This document shows positions 36,588-49,043 of a DNA stretch of 64,000 nucleotides, in pieces. The position numbers and the translations under genes are program-made. Origin of the DNA: Moraxellaceae bacterium. GTDB lineage: Bacteria; Pseudomonadota; Gammaproteobacteria; Burkholderiales; Rhodocyclaceae. The notes under the pieces are model-generated. The model did not search any database and was not told the origin of the DNA. It saw only the letters and a program-made list of their open reading frames with translations. The stretch lies in contig JAVHYF010000018.1 of NCBI GenBank assembly GCA_031119205.1, forward strand, positions 1 through 64,000. Direction: 5' to 3'. Within the stretch, counting starts at the first letter, position 1. Every line of letters begins with the position of its first letter.

Positions 36588-37235
36588 ATGGCTGCATTCG
36601 ATCTGCAGGAACAGGAACAGCTCGATGAGCTGAAGGACTGGTGGCGCAAGTACGGCAACCTCATCACCGGCGGTGTGGTGTTGCTGGCGGTGGCGGTGGT
36701 TGGTACGGCCGGATGGCGCTGGTACCAGGCCAGTCGTGCGACCCAGGCGTCTGCTGTCTACGGTGCGCTGGTGCAGGCCAGCAACGCCAAGGACGTGGCC
36801 AAGGTGCGCCAGGCTGCGGGCGAACTGCTGGCTGGTTACGACGGCACCCTTCATGCTGACCTCGGTGCCTTGCTGGCGTCGAAGGCTGAAGTGGATGCGA
36901 ACGATCCCAAGGCGGCGCGCACCAAGCTGGAGTGGGTGGTTGCCCACGCGGCGGAGCCGGCCCTGCGCGATCTGGCGCGCCTGCGCCTGGCTGGCCTGTT
37001 GCTGGACGAGAAGGCCTACGACGACGCGCTGAAGGCGCTGGAGGCTGCGCCGTCCGACGCGCTTGCGGCCCGCTTTGCCGACCTGCGCGGTGACATCCAT
37101 GTTGCCAAGGGCAGCGTTGCCGATGCGCGCACTGCCTACAAACAGGCACTGGATCTGCTCGGTAAGGAAGAGCAGGGCGTGGCGCAGTACAAGTCGTTCG
37201 TTGAGCTCAAGCTCGAGGCGCTCGGAGAAGCCTGA
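36588..37235 (+). CDS. yfgM: YfgM-like periplasmic TPR protein
   Basis: 215 residues: short cytoplasmic N-terminus rich in Asp/Glu and Lys (DLQEQEQLDELKDWWRKYG), one membrane helix (about 24-42, LITGGVVLLAVAVVGTAG) and a periplasmic helical domain with degenerate TPR repeats. In E. coli YfgM binds the SecYEG/PpiD translocon exit and moderates the Rcs stress response. Here it lies, as usual, between hisS and bamB and shares one base with bamB (TGATG). The role is inferred from family and position. Confidence 0.9.
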   Translation: MAAFDLQEQEQLDELKDWWRKYGNLITGGVVLLAVAVVGTAGWRWYQASRATQASAVYGALVQASNAKDVAKVRQAAGELLAGYDGTLHADLGALLASKAEVDANDPKAARTKLEWVVAHAAEPALRDLARLRLAGLLLDEKAYDDALKALEAAPSDALAARFADLRGDIHVAKGSVADARTAYKQALDLLGKEEQGVAQYKSFVELKLEALGEA

Positions 37236-38365
37236 TGAAGCAATTGCTGTGGGGTGTCGTGCTGGCGGTCGGCCTGTCCGGATGTTCGCTGTTCTCGTCC
37301 AAGAAAACCGTCGAACCGACGCCGCTGCAGGCACTCAAGCCTTCAGTCGAAGTGACGCAGCTGTGGCGTGGCAGCGTTGGCGAGACGGCTGACGCGGCGC
37401 TGCGCCCCGCACTGGTGGGTGACGCCCTCTATGCTGTGGGTGCGGAAGGCTCCCTGACGCGGACGGAGTTCGGTCGCGAATCCTGGCGTGTCCGCGCCGC
37501 CAGACGCGTGACGGCCGGCGTCGCGGCCGATGGCGAGCGCGTCATCGTCGGTAGTGGCGACGGCGTGGTGCTGGCCTTTGACGCCAAGACCGGCAAAGAG
37601 CTGTGGAAGGCGCCGGTGACCGGCGAGCCCGTAGGGGCGCCGCTGATTGCCGACGGCATGGTGATCACCCGCGTCGGTGACAATCAATTGATTGCGCATG
37701 CCTTGGTTGATGGCAAGCGCCGCTGGATCTACCAGCGCAGCCAGGCTGCGTTGTCGCTGCGTGGCCAGATCGGCATGACCCGGGTGGGTGAGTTGCTGAT
37801 CGCAGGCTTTTCCGGCGGCAAGCTGGTGGCCGTGACGCTGGCAGCCGGCATGCCGCGCTGGGAAGCGTCAGTCGCGATTCCGCGCGGCTCCAACGAGATC
37901 GAGCGCCTTGCCGACCTCGTCGCCGATCCTGTCGTGCGCGGCGAAAGTGTTTGCGTGGCGGCCTATCAGGGCCGTGTTGCCTGCGTGGAGCCCCAGCGCG
38001 GCGTCGTGCAATGGACGCGTGACATTGGCTCTTCCGCCGGCCTCGATCTGGATGATCGTCAGGTCTATGTCACCGAGGACACCGGTGCCGTGACGGCACT
38101 GGACGTGCGTACCGGTGCAACTGCCTGGCGCCAGGACAAGCTGCTCAACCGCGGCAGTGGTCGCCCGCTGGTGGCGGGCGAGCACGTCGCGGTGGCGGAC
38201 TCGCTTGGCTGGCTGCACGTGATGAAGCGCAGCGATGGTCAGTTCGTCGGCCGCCTGGAACTGGACAGTTCCGGTGTGTCGGCGCCGCTGCTTGCCTATG
38301 ATGGACGTATCGTTGCGCAGTCGCGTCGCGGCTACGTGTACGTCATCAATCTGAAAAACCTCTGA
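37235..38365 (+). CDS. bamB: Outer membrane assembly lipoprotein BamB
   Basis: 376 residues. Lipoprotein signal ending in GLSGC (Cys17), then an eight-bladed beta-propeller of PQQ-like repeats: [64 protein letters not shown]. BamB helps BamA insert beta-barrel proteins into the outer membrane. Translationally coupled to yfgM and 13 bases from der. Confidence 0.95.
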   Translation: MKQLLWGVVLAVGLSGCSLFSSKKTVEPTPLQALKPSVEVTQLWRGSVGETADAALRPALVGDALYAVGAEGSLTRTEFGRESWRVRAARRVTAGVAADGERVIVGSGDGVVLAFDAKTGKELWKAPVTGEPVGAPLIADGMVITRVGDNQLIAHALVDGKRRWIYQRSQAALSLRGQIGMTRVGELLIAGFSGGKLVAVTLAAGMPRWEASVAIPRGSNEIERLADLVADPVVRGESVCVAAYQGRVACVEPQRGVVQWTRDIGSSAGLDLDDRQVYVTEDTGAVTALDVRTGATAWRQDKLLNRGSGRPLVAGEHVAVADSLGWLHVMKRSDGQFVGRLELDSSGVSAPLLAYDGRIVAQSRRGYVYVINLKNL

Positions 38366-38378
38366 TTACGAAGTCGCC

Positions 38379-39707
38379 GTGAAGCCTACGCTGGTCCTTG
38401 TCGGGCGCCCCAATGTGGGCAAGTCCACGCTGTTCAACCGCCTGACCCGTACCCGCGATGCGCTGGTGGCGGACATGCCCGGCCTGACCCGCGATCGGCA
38501 CTACGGTCTCGGTCGCCTGGGTGAGCGCGAATTCCTGGTCGTGGATACCGGAGGTTTCGAGCCGCTTGCCAAGGAGGGCATCGTTGCCGAAATGGCGCGC
38601 CAGGCCGAAGCGGCGATCGCCGAGGCTGATGCACTGCTCTTCATCGTGGATGGCCGTACCGGCCTGACCCCGCACGACAAGCAGATTGCGGAGCGCCTGC
38701 GTCGTAGTGGCCGTCCGATTTTCCTCGCGGTGAACAAAGGAGAGGGCGTCGACCGCGACACCTTCTCGGCAGAGTTCCACGAACTGGCTTGCGGCGAGCC
38801 GCATGTGATTTCCTCTGCTCACGGCCAGGGTGTGCGCCCCTTTGTCGAAATGGTGCTGGAGACCTTCCCCGCTCCCGAAGGCGAGGACGACGAAGACAGC
38901 CGTGGTCCGCGCGTGGCAATCGTCGGCCGTCCCAACGTCGGCAAATCGACCCTGATCAACGCGCTGCTTGGCGAGGAGCGTGTCATTGCCTTTGACATGC
39001 CCGGCACGACGCGCGATGCGATTTCGGTGCCCTTCGAACGGGGCGGGCGCCACTACACGCTGATCGACACTGCTGGTCTGCGCCGTCGCGGCAAGGTCTT
39101 CGAGGCAATCGAGAAGTTCTCGGTCATCAAGACCCTGCAAGCGGTCGAGGAAGCAAACGTCGTGGTGCTGGTGCTGGATGCCAGCCAGGATGTGTCCGAC
39201 CAGGATGCACACATTGCCGGCTTCGTCATGGAGGCGGGGCGGGCGCTCGTCGTCGCAGTCAACAAGTGGGACGACGTCGATGACTACCATCGCGAACGCA
39301 TCAAGCAGGACATCGCGCGCAAGCTGCACTTCCTCGACTTTGCGCGACATCATTACATCTCTGCTTTGCAGTCACAGGGCATCAATGGTCTGATGAAATC
39401 CGTGGACGGCGCTTATGCTGCCGCGATGGTCAAGTTGCCGACACCCAAGCTCACCCGGGTGCTGCAGCTGGCACTCGCCAAGCAGGCACCACCGCGTCAC
39501 GGGGCCTTCCGCCCCAAGATGCGTTACGCCCACCAGGGGGGACAGAATCCGCCCGTGGTGGTCATTCACGGCAATGCACTGGAGCATGTACCGGCTTCGT
39601 ACCAGAGATTTTTGGAACGAACCTTCGTAGAGGCGTTCAAACTGCAAGGTACGCCCTTGCGCATCGAATTCCGCAGCACGCGCAATCCCTTCGTCAAGGA
39701 CGCGTAA
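38379..39707 (+). CDS. der: Ribosome biogenesis GTPase Der
   Basis: 442 residues with the tandem GTPase domains unique to Der (EngA). First domain: G1 [12 protein letters not shown] near residue 8, G3 DTGGF, G4 NKGE. Second domain: [12 protein letters not shown] near residue 186, [17 protein letters not shown]-like domain ends the protein ([18 protein letters not shown]). It matures the 50S subunit. Start is GTG. Intergenic DNA of 116 bases leads to hfq. Confidence 0.98.
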   Translation: MKPTLVLVGRPNVGKSTLFNRLTRTRDALVADMPGLTRDRHYGLGRLGEREFLVVDTGGFEPLAKEGIVAEMARQAEAAIAEADALLFIVDGRTGLTPHDKQIAERLRRSGRPIFLAVNKGEGVDRDTFSAEFHELACGEPHVISSAHGQGVRPFVEMVLETFPAPEGEDDEDSRGPRVAIVGRPNVGKSTLINALLGEERVIAFDMPGTTRDAISVPFERGGRHYTLIDTAGLRRRGKVFEAIEKFSVIKTLQAVEEANVVVLVLDASQDVSDQDAHIAGFVMEAGRALVVAVNKWDDVDDYHRERIKQDIARKLHFLDFARHHYISALQSQGINGLMKSVDGAYAAAMVKLPTPKLTRVLQLALAKQAPPRHGAFRPKMRYAHQGGQNPPVVVIHGNALEHVPASYQRFLERTFVEAFKLQGTPLRIEFRSTRNPFVKDA

Positions 39708-39823
39708 GTCCTGCGCTGTACCTTGGTGCAGCGTGTCGCCAGCAAAATTGACAAGCGAGGGGCTGGCGTGACAGTCTGCGGCAAGTACTTTTCATTCCAA
39801 ATAACAACATTGAGGGCCACAAC

Positions 39824-40069
39824 ATGAGCAACAAAGGCCAACTCCTGCAGGATCCCTTTCTGAACACCCTGCGTCGCGAGCACATCCCCGTCTCCATCTA
39901 CCTCGTCAATGGCATCAAGCTGCAAGGCCATATCGAGTCCTTCGACCAGTACGTCGTGCTGTTGAAGAACACTGTCACCCAGATGGTGTACAAACACGCC
40001 ATCTCCACCGTCGTGCCGGCGCGCGCCGTCAGCATTCCGCACGACAACGCCGACGCCAAGGAGTCCTGA
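39824..40069 (+). CDS. hfq: RNA chaperone Hfq
   Basis: 81 residues, a core Hfq with almost no C-terminal extension. Sm1: [39 protein letters not shown]; Sm2: [11 protein letters not shown] (the YKHAIST signature). It forms hexamers that pair small RNAs with mRNAs. The gene leads hflX, hflK and hflC in the usual order. In the upstream gap TTGACA occurs at 39748-39753 but no clear -10 matches it. Confidence 0.99.
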   Translation: MSNKGQLLQDPFLNTLRREHIPVSIYLVNGIKLQGHIESFDQYVVLLKNTVTQMVYKHAISTVVPARAVSIPHDNADAKES

Positions 40070-40116
40070 GCGCGTGGTGTTGTCTTCCAGGCTGTACGGC
40101 CTGAACAAGGTCTGCC

Positions 40117-41268
40117 GTGTTTGACAGGCCAGGTTCAGGCAATCGAGCACTACTCGTTCAGATCGATTTTGGTGCCGGCGGCGTTGCCGAGCGCCTGGAA
40201 GAGCTCAAGCTCCTGGCGAGCTCGGCGGGAGCCGACACGCTGGGTGTGGTGCAGGCCAGACGAGGGGCGCCGGATCCGGCGCTGTTCGTCGGCAAAGGCA
40301 AAGCGGACGAAATTGCCGAGACGGCTACTGCACTCGGTGCCGAAATCGTCATCTTCAATCACGAGTTGTCGCCGGCCCAGCAGCGCAATCTGGAAGGCCG
40401 CTTCAAGCTGCGCGTCGTCGACCGCAATTCGCTGATCCTCGATATCTTTGCGCTGCGCGCGAAGAGCCACGAGGGCAAGCTGCAGGTCGAACTCGCCCAG
40501 CTTGAACATATGGCGACACGCCTCGTGCGCGGCTGGACCCACCTTGAGCGGCAAAAGGGGGGCATCGGCCTGCGTGGGCCCGGTGAGACCCAGCTCGAAA
40601 CCGACCGCCGTCTGCTCGGCAATCGCGTCAAGCTGCTGAAGGAACGTCTTCGCCAGCTTGAGAAGCAGCGCCGCGTGCGGCGTCGCGCGCGCGAACGCAA
40701 AGAGGTGCCGACCGTTTCGCTGGTGGGTTACACCAACGCCGGCAAGTCCACGCTGTTCAATGCGCTGACCAAGGCGGGCGCCTATGCCGCAGACCAGCTG
40801 TTCGCTACGCTGGACACGACCAGCCGGCGTGTCTACCTGCAGGATGCAGACCGCCACATCATCCTTTCGGATACGGTCGGTTTCATCCGCGACCTGCCAC
40901 ACTCAGTGGTAGCTGCTTTTCACGCCACGCTGGAAGAAACCGCTTCGGCCGATCTGCTGCTGCACGTCGTCGATGCGTCGAGTCCGGAACGCGAGGCGCA
41001 GATTGAAGTCGTAAACGGCGTGTTGCGGGAGGTCGGTGCTGGTGACGTGCCGCAAATGATCGTCTGGAACAAGATCGACGCCACCCATGGCCAGCCCGGG
41101 CTGGAGCGGGGCGACGACCTTGCACCCTATGGTAATATCGCGCGGGTTTCGCTCAGCGCCCGTACCGGCGCGGGTCTGGAGTTGTTGAGGGAGGCGCTCG
41201 TCGCCACGTTGTTCCCCAGCCTGCCCCCGCCGGAAGCTCAGTTTGCCCCGTCCGGGCTCACCTATTAA
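40117..41268 (+). CDS. hflX: Ribosome-associated GTPase HflX
   Basis: 383 residues starting at GTG. The N-terminal HflX domain includes GVVQARRGAPDPALFVGKGKADE and the loop with IFNHELSPAQQRNLE; a basic glycine-rich linker GGIGLRGPGETQLE follows; the GTPase part has G1 GYTNAGKSTLFN, G3 DTVGFIRDLPHS and G4 NKID. HflX splits stalled or heat-damaged ribosomes. It follows hfq by 47 bases. Confidence 0.97.
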   Translation: MFDRPGSGNRALLVQIDFGAGGVAERLEELKLLASSAGADTLGVVQARRGAPDPALFVGKGKADEIAETATALGAEIVIFNHELSPAQQRNLEGRFKLRVVDRNSLILDIFALRAKSHEGKLQVELAQLEHMATRLVRGWTHLERQKGGIGLRGPGETQLETDRRLLGNRVKLLKERLRQLEKQRRVRRRARERKEVPTVSLVGYTNAGKSTLFNALTKAGAYAADQLFATLDTTSRRVYLQDADRHIILSDTVGFIRDLPHSVVAAFHATLEETASADLLLHVVDASSPEREAQIEVVNGVLREVGAGDVPQMIVWNKIDATHGQPGLERGDDLAPYGNIARVSLSARTGAGLELLREALVATLFPSLPPPEAQFAPSGLTY

Positions 41269-41300
41269 GCATGATTGCACCCGTGATAACTGGAATCTTC

Positions 41301-42524
41301 ATGTCCTTGAACGATCCGCGCTGGGGAAACAACAACCAGGGCGGCAATCGCGGCGGCGGCGACCAGGGTCCGCCCGATCTGGAAGAGGTATGGCGCGATC
41401 TGAATCGTCGCCTGTCTGGCATCTTCGGCCGCAAGACACCCGGCGGTTCGGGTGGAAACGGTGGCAGCAGCGGTGGCGACAATAATTTCTCGCCGCGTCA
41501 GCTCGGTGGTGGACTTGGTCTGGTGATCGGTGTCGTGGCCTTGCTGTGGCTGGGCAGTGGTTTCTACAGCGTAGATGCGAGCCAGAAGGGCGTCGTGATG
41601 CGCTTCGGCAAGTTCAAGGAAATCACCGACGAAGGTCTGCAATGGCGTTTGCCATTCCCCTTCGAGACGCATGAGCTGGTGAACGTTACCGGCGTGCGTA
41701 CCGTCGAGGTGGGCTACCGTGGCAACGAGCGCGCGAAGGACCTGCGCGAAGCGTTGATGCTTACTGACGACGAGAACATCATCAACATCCAGTTCGCCGC
41801 CCAGTACACGCTGAGCGATGCACGTGCCTTCGTGTTCAACAATCGCGACCCGGATGAGGCCGTCAAGCAGGCGGCGGAAACTGCAATGCGCGAGATCGTT
41901 GGCAAGAGCAAGATGGACTTCGTTCTGTACGAGGGCCGCGAGGCGATTGCCAAGAATGCCCAGGTCCTGATGCAGGAGATCCTCAATCGCTATGAGATCG
42001 GCATCCAGGTCAACAAGGTGACGCTGCAGAACGCGCAGCCGCCGGAGCAGGTTCAGGAGGCGTTCAACGACGCCGTGAAGGCGGGCCAGGATCGCGAACG
42101 CCTCAAGAACGAGGGCGAAGCGTATGCCAACGACGTGATTCCGAAGGCTCGGGGCACGGCTTCGCGACTGATGGAAGAAGCGCAAGGCTACTCCGCACGC
42201 GTCGTCTCCCAAGCCGAAGGTGACGGCAGTCGCTTCAAACAGGTCTACACCGAATACGCCAAGGCACCGGAAGTCACCCGCAACCGCATGTACCTCGACA
42301 CGATGCAGCAGGTTTACAACAACACGACCAAGATCATGGTCGACACCAGTGGCAGCGGCAATCTGCTGTATCTGCCGCTCGACAAGGTGATGCAGGCCGC
42401 CGGCGTGGCGACTGCGGCTGAAGCGACCCGTGCGCCGGAGTCTACGGTCACCGTTCCTGCACCGGCCCCGCAGCCCGTGGATCGTCGCGAAGCCTTGCGC
42501 AACCGTGATCGGGGAGACCGCTGA
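41301..42524 (+). CDS. hflK: FtsH protease activity modulator HflK
   Basis: 407 residues from MSLNDPRWGNN; an ATG ten codons upstream is less likely because the Gly/Asn/Pro-rich N-terminus typical of HflK starts here. Layout: disordered N-terminus with GGN/GGS repeats, one membrane helix (about 72-92, LGLVIGVVALLWLGSGFY), then an SPFH domain and coiled coil. With HflC it forms the large periplasmic cage around FtsH. A TGA-to-ATG gap of one base leads to hflC. Confidence 0.96.
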   Translation: MSLNDPRWGNNNQGGNRGGGDQGPPDLEEVWRDLNRRLSGIFGRKTPGGSGGNGGSSGGDNNFSPRQLGGGLGLVIGVVALLWLGSGFYSVDASQKGVVMRFGKFKEITDEGLQWRLPFPFETHELVNVTGVRTVEVGYRGNERAKDLREALMLTDDENIINIQFAAQYTLSDARAFVFNNRDPDEAVKQAAETAMREIVGKSKMDFVLYEGREAIAKNAQVLMQEILNRYEIGIQVNKVTLQNAQPPEQVQEAFNDAVKAGQDRERLKNEGEAYANDVIPKARGTASRLMEEAQGYSARVVSQAEGDGSRFKQVYTEYAKAPEVTRNRMYLDTMQQVYNNTTKIMVDTSGSGNLLYLPLDKVMQAAGVATAAEATRAPESTVTVPAPAPQPVDRREALRNRDRGDR

Positions 42525-42525
42525 G

Positions 42526-43410
42526 ATGCGTGATCGTCTGCCCGTTTTCGTCGGCCTGCTGCTCTTTGTGGTGGTCGTGCTTTCGATGTCTCTCTTCACT
42601 GTGGACCAGCGCCAGTTTGCGCTCGTGTTCCAGCTGGGCGAGATCAAGCGCACGGTGACCGAGCCCGGCCTGAAGTTCAAGTGGCCCCTGATCCAGAACG
42701 TTCGGTATTACGACCGTCGCATTCTTACGTCCGACACAGTCGAACCGGAGCTCTTCCAGACCGCGGAAAAGAAGAACGTGCTGGTCGACCTGTTCGTGAA
42801 GTGGCGCATCGCTGATCCGGCGCTGTACTACCGTTCATTCAGCGGCGAAGAGTCGCGTGCCCGCAACCGGCTGGAACAGACCGTCAACTCCGGTCTGCGT
42901 GAGGAGTTCGGCCGCCGCACTGTGCATGAAGTGGTGTCCGGCGAGCGTGGTGCCATCATGGATGTCGTGCGCAAGAAGGCGGACGATGACGCGCGTCGCT
43001 TCGGCATGCAGATCGTCGATGTCCGCCTGAAGCGTGTCGATCTGCCCGACGCTGTCAGCGACTCCGTCTATCGCCGCATGGAGGCCGAGCGCAAGCGCGT
43101 GGCCAACGAATTGCGTTCGACGGGTTCCGCTGAGGCCGAGAAGATCAAGGCCGATGCCGACCGCCAGCGCGAAGTCATCGTTGCCGAGGCCTATCGCGAT
43201 GCCCAGAAACTGAAGGGTGAGGGCGACGCCAAGGCGGCTGCCATCTACTCCGAGGCCTTTGGCCGCAATCCTGAGTTCTACCGGTTCTACCGCAGCCTGG
43301 AGGCCTACAAGCAGAGCTTCCGCAGCAAGAACGACGTGCTGGTGGTCGAGCCAAATACCGAGTTCTTCCGGTATCTGAAGGGCAGCGGCGGGGCGCAGGG
43401 CGCCAAGTAA
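42526..43410 (+). CDS. hflC: FtsH protease activity modulator HflC
   Basis: 294 residues: N-terminal membrane helix (VFVGLLLFVVVVLSMSLF), SPFH domain (VDQRQFALVFQLGEIKRT, ILTSDTV, VDLFVKWRIADP) and a coiled-coil tail rich in Ala/Glu/Lys (KIKADADRQREVIVAEAY). Pairs with HflK, encoded directly upstream, to cage FtsH and limit its access to membrane substrates. One base separates its stop from the next gene. Confidence 0.97.
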   Translation: MRDRLPVFVGLLLFVVVVLSMSLFTVDQRQFALVFQLGEIKRTVTEPGLKFKWPLIQNVRYYDRRILTSDTVEPELFQTAEKKNVLVDLFVKWRIADPALYYRSFSGEESRARNRLEQTVNSGLREEFGRRTVHEVVSGERGAIMDVVRKKADDDARRFGMQIVDVRLKRVDLPDAVSDSVYRRMEAERKRVANELRSTGSAEAEKIKADADRQREVIVAEAYRDAQKLKGEGDAKAAAIYSEAFGRNPEFYRFYRSLEAYKQSFRSKNDVLVVEPNTEFFRYLKGSGGAQGAK

Positions 43411-43411
43411 A

Positions 43412-43597
43412 ATGCTGTCGTACCTGCTGACAGCCTTCGCACTGATGCTGGTGCTCGAAGGCTTGCTGCCCTTTCTCGCGCCCGCTGTGTGGCGTGAAAC
43501 CTTCAAACGCATCACCGCGATGGCGGATGGTCAGATCCGCTTCATCGGGCTGACCTCCATGATCGTCGGCCTGGTGCTTCTCATCCTGTTGCACTGA
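43412..43597 (+). CDS. DUF2065 (YjeT-like) small membrane protein
   Basis: 61 residues with two membrane helices ([19 protein letters not shown] and [18 protein letters not shown]) joined by a short loop with [17 protein letters not shown], the family signature. Found after hflC in many proteobacteria, so perhaps linked to HflKC-FtsH, but function is unknown. It starts one base after hflC and is followed by hisZ at 5 bases. Confidence 0.9.
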   Translation: MLSYLLTAFALMLVLEGLLPFLAPAVWRETFKRITAMADGQIRFIGLTSMIVGLVLLILLH

Positions 43598-43602
43598 TTT
43601 CC

Positions 43603-46079
<2,477 letters not shown>

Positions 46080-46088
46080 TCTGTCCAT

Positions 46089-46145
46089 GCGAGGCGCAAA
46101 CAACACGGCAAAGCAGTCGTGTTGTTTGCGCCTCGCTGTTTTCTG
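46089..46145 (+). terminator. Strong rho-independent terminator of purA
   Basis: A perfect 19-bp stem (46089-46107 with 46118-46136), 10-base loop, followed by TGTTTTCTG. It begins 10 bases after the purA stop. Confidence 0.9.
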
Positions 46146-46197
46146 CGCCGTGGCCGAACCGTTCTTGCAGAACGTGTTTTACGGGAACGCAGAAAAC
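46138..46197. other. 60-base nested inverted repeat between two terminators
   Basis: GTTTTCTGCG (46138-46147) pairs perfectly with CGCAGAAAAC (46188-46197). Inside are CCGT (46148-46151) with ACGG (46181-46184) and CGTTC/GAACG (46160-46164, 46170-46174) around TTGCA. The whole can fold as one long interrupted hairpin. No reading frame is evident. Confidence 0.5.
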
Positions 46198-46224
46198 AAA
46201 AAAGCCGACCTTGTGGGTCGGCTT
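46191..46224 (-). terminator. Rho-independent terminator of tRNA-Leu
   Basis: A 9-bp stem (46202-46210 with 46216-46224), 5-base loop, followed on the minus strand by TTTTTTGTTTTC. It lies 12 bases downstream of the tRNA 3' end. Confidence 0.88.
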
Positions 46225-46236
46225 CCTTGCGAAATT

Positions 46237-46321
46237 TGGTGCCCAGGAGAGGACTCGAACCTCCACACCTTGCGGCACTAGTACCTGAAACTAGCGCGTC
46301 TACCAATTTCGCCACCTGGGC
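46237..46321 (-). tRNA. tRNA-Leu (anticodon CAG)
   Basis: 85 bases with an encoded CCA end. Acceptor GCCCAGG pairs with CCTGGGC; D-arm GCGAAATTGGTAGACGC with the class II leucine pattern; anticodon stem CTAGT/ACTAG with loop TTCAGGT, so anticodon CAG, reading CUG, the main leucine codon in this GC-rich DNA; long variable arm TGCCGCAAGGTGT; T-arm with GTTCGAGTC. It sits between purA and rnr, transcribed against both, with a consensus promoter and its own terminator. Confidence 0.98.
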
Positions 46322-46334
46322 AACGAAGACCGCC

Positions 46335-46362
46335 ATTATAAGTGACCAAATCTGAATGTCAA
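46335..46362 (-). promoter_or_regulatory. Consensus sigma70 promoter of tRNA-Leu
   Basis: On the minus strand TTGACA (complement of 46357-46362) and TATAAT (complement of 46335-46340) are 16 bases apart: both hexamers are perfect. The start point would be near 46328, giving a leader of about 7 bases. The -35 box overlaps the rnr ATG (46356-46358). Confidence 0.88.
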
Positions 46363-49043
46363 CATCAAAAAAGAAAAACACCAAACTCCCCGCCGTCCGC
46401 CGTGCCGATCCTTTCTTCGCGCGCGAGTCGGAGAAATATGACGAACCGTTGCCCAGCCGCGAATACATCGAGCAGGTGCTGGCTGAGCAGGCACGACCGA
46501 TGGACTTCGACGCCCTGCGCGCGTTCTTCGCCATCACCACTGAAGAGGAGCAGCACTTCGCGCGCCGCCTCTTTGCCATGGAGCGTGCCGGGCAATTGCT
46601 GCGCAACCGCCGCGGCGATTACATCCTGCCGGAAAAGGCGGCACTGATCCGCGGTCGGATAGAGGGGCATCCTGATGGATTCGGCTTCCTGATTCCGGAA
46701 GACGACGGCGATCACATCTTCCTGGGGCCGCGCGCGATGCGCGAAGTCCTGCATGGCGACCGTGTGCTGGTGCAGGTGATCGGCAAGGATCAGCGCGGCC
46801 GTCCGGAAGGCAAGATCGTCGAAGTGCTGGAGCGCGGCAACACGCGCGTCATCGGCCGTGTGGTGATGGAGCAGGGCGTGGCCATCATTGCGCCGGAGAA
46901 CCGCCGCATCAGCCAGGACATCCTGCTGGCGCCCGGCGGCAAGGTGAAACCCCAGCCGGGACAGGTCGTGACCGTGGAGCTGACGCAGCAGCCGGGCCCG
47001 CACAGCAAGCCGATCGGACGCATCGTCGAGACGTTGGGCAACTATGCCGATGACGGCATGGAAATCGAGATCGCGCTTCGCAAGCACGACCTGCCCTTCG
47101 AGTTTCCGTCCGACGTGAAGGCCGAGGCGCGCAAGCTGCCCGACCTCGTGCGCAAGAAGGACATGGCTGGCCGTGAGGACATCCGTCATTTGCCGCTGGT
47201 AACCATCGATGGCGAGACGGCCAAGGATTTCGACGACGCCGTCTATGCCGAGAAGCAGGGACGCGGCTGGCGCCTGTTGGTGGCGATTGCTGACGTCAGC
47301 CACTACGTGACGCCGGGGTCGGCGCTGGATCGTGAGGGCTTGAACCGTGGCAATTCGGTGTACTTCCCGCGCCGGGTGATTCCGATGCTGCCGGAGAAGC
47401 TGTCCAACGGCCTGTGCTCTCTGAATCCCGAGGTGGACCGGTTGTGCATGGTCTGCGACATGTCGATCTCGGTTTCCGGCGAGATCAAGCAGTACCGCTT
47501 CTATCCAGCCGTCATGTACTCGCATGCGCGCCTGACTTACAACCGCGTTGCTGCGGCGCTGTACGACAAGGACGTCGCCGAGCAGGAACGCATTGGTGCC
47601 TTGATGCCGCAGCTCGAAAGCCTGGATGCCGTGTTCCGCATCCTGCTGAAGGCACGTGCCAAGCGTGGCGCCATCGACTTCGAGACGGTCGAGACCCGCA
47701 TGATCTTCAACGAGCACGGCAAGATCGAGCGGATCGTGCCGGAGTCGCGCAATGACGCACACCGTGTCATCGAGGAGTGCATGCTGGCGGCCAATGTGTG
47801 TGCCTCGGATTTCCTCGCGAAGCACGAGCATCCGACGCTCTACCGCATTCACGAACGTCCGACGCCCGAGAAGCTGGAGAAGCTGCGCAGCTTCCTGTCC
47901 GAGTTCAGTCTGAGCCTGGGTGGTGGTGACGAGCCGAAGGCGGGAGACTTCGCCAAGGTCATCGACAAGATCCGCACGCGGCCGGATTTCGCGCTGATCC
48001 AGACGGTGATGCTGCGCTCCCTGCAGCAGGCCATGTACAGCCCGGACAACGTCGGCCACTTCGGCCTGGCTTACGACGCGTATGCGCATTTCACATCGCC
48101 GATCCGCCGTTACCCGGATCTGCTGGTCCACCGTGCCATCAAGGCCGTGCTGAACCGTGCGCAATACGTGCCGATGGTGGATGGCGTCGAACTGATGCCG
48201 GATACGCGCCGCGTGAAGCGCGTGCGCAACGACGATGCAAAGAGCGAGCAGCCGCAACAGCGCAAGGCGGCGAAGCAGGGATTGTGGGAGTCCATCGGCA
48301 TTCACTGCTCGATGACCGAGCGTCGCGCGGACGAAGCAAGTCGTGACGTCCAGACTTGGCTGAAATGTTTCTACATGCAGGACCACGTGGGTTCCGAGTT
48401 TGCGGGCAGCATTTCGGCGGCGACTTCGTTCGGTATCTTCGTGACCCTGGACGAGTTGTTCGTGGAGGGGCTCGTACACATCTCCGATCTGGGGGCTGAC
48501 TACTTCCACTTCGACGACGCGCGCCATGAGCTAGTGGGCGAACGTACCGGCCGGCGCTTCCGTTTGTCCGACCGGGTGCGTGTGCAGGTCGTCCGGGTAG
48601 ATCTGGAAACTCGCAAGATCGATTTCCGCCTGGCCGAGGAAAAACCGGAAGAGAAGGTCGGGAAGGCAGCCGGAAAGCCGACTGACCAATCTGGCGGGAG
48701 GAGGGGCAAAGAGAAGGTGGCGCGGCCGGCTGAGCAGGTGTCTGCGGCGCAACCTGAAGCGGCGGGTGCGGCCTTGGTGCCCAGACGTGGCGGCAAGGTC
48801 GTGAAGCCCTCTGCCCAGGACGACGAGCCGGTGAGCTGGCGCGAGCTGGCAGGCCTGCCAGCGGACGGCATGGTGAAGGTGTTGCGCGAGGCGGAAGGCA
48901 GGCCCGGCGTCGGTCGCAGCGAGCGCGCGGCAAGAACGCCAAGCAAGAGCGGCGCGGGCAAGGCAAAATCCGCCCCTCGAACCAGCAAGACAACAACCAA
49001 GTCGGGCGAAGCCGCTCGTGGAAAGGCAAAACGGCGTGGCTGA
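46356..49043 (+). CDS. rnr: Ribonuclease R
   Basis: 3'-5' exoribonuclease that degrades structured RNA and takes part in tmRNA-linked decay (smpB lies 1.7 kb on). 895 residues: N-terminal winged-helix region ([15 protein letters not shown]), two cold-shock domains, the RNB catalytic part with [17 protein letters not shown] (metal-binding acids) and [17 protein letters not shown], an S1 domain ([19 protein letters not shown]), and a long Lys/Arg/Ala-rich tail typical of RNase R. The start is 34 bases from the tRNA gene and its own promoter must lie inside or beyond that gene. Confidence 0.97.
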   Translation: MSTSKKKNTKLPAVRRADPFFARESEKYDEPLPSREYIEQVLAEQARPMDFDALRAFFAITTEEEQHFARRLFAMERAGQLLRNRRGDYILPEKAALIRGRIEGHPDGFGFLIPEDDGDHIFLGPRAMREVLHGDRVLVQVIGKDQRGRPEGKIVEVLERGNTRVIGRVVMEQGVAIIAPENRRISQDILLAPGGKVKPQPGQVVTVELTQQPGPHSKPIGRIVETLGNYADDGMEIEIALRKHDLPFEFPSDVKAEARKLPDLVRKKDMAGREDIRHLPLVTIDGETAKDFDDAVYAEKQGRGWRLLVAIADVSHYVTPGSALDREGLNRGNSVYFPRRVIPMLPEKLSNGLCSLNPEVDRLCMVCDMSISVSGEIKQYRFYPAVMYSHARLTYNRVAAALYDKDVAEQERIGALMPQLESLDAVFRILLKARAKRGAIDFETVETRMIFNEHGKIERIVPESRNDAHRVIEECMLAANVCASDFLAKHEHPTLYRIHERPTPEKLEKLRSFLSEFSLSLGGGDEPKAGDFAKVIDKIRTRPDFALIQTVMLRSLQQAMYSPDNVGHFGLAYDAYAHFTSPIRRYPDLLVHRAIKAVLNRAQYVPMVDGVELMPDTRRVKRVRNDDAKSEQPQQRKAAKQGLWESIGIHCSMTERRADEASRDVQTWLKCFYMQDHVGSEFAGSISAATSFGIFVTLDELFVEGLVHISDLGADYFHFDDARHELVGERTGRRFRLSDRVRVQVVRVDLETRKIDFRLAEEKPEEKVGKAAGKPTDQSGGRRGKEKVARPAEQVSAAQPEAAGAALVPRRGGKVVKPSAQDDEPVSWRELAGLPADGMVKVLREAEGRPGVGRSERAARTPSKSGAGKAKSAPRTSKTTTKSGEAARGKAKRRG

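Noticed and set aside
39748-39776. A sigma70 promoter for hfq starting with TTGACA
   Set aside because: The -35 is perfect, but at 16-18 bases no acceptable -10 follows.
46365-48527. A 720-codon minus-strand frame across rnr
   Set aside because: Shadow of the rnr gene; composition is His/Arg-rich as usual for antisense frames.
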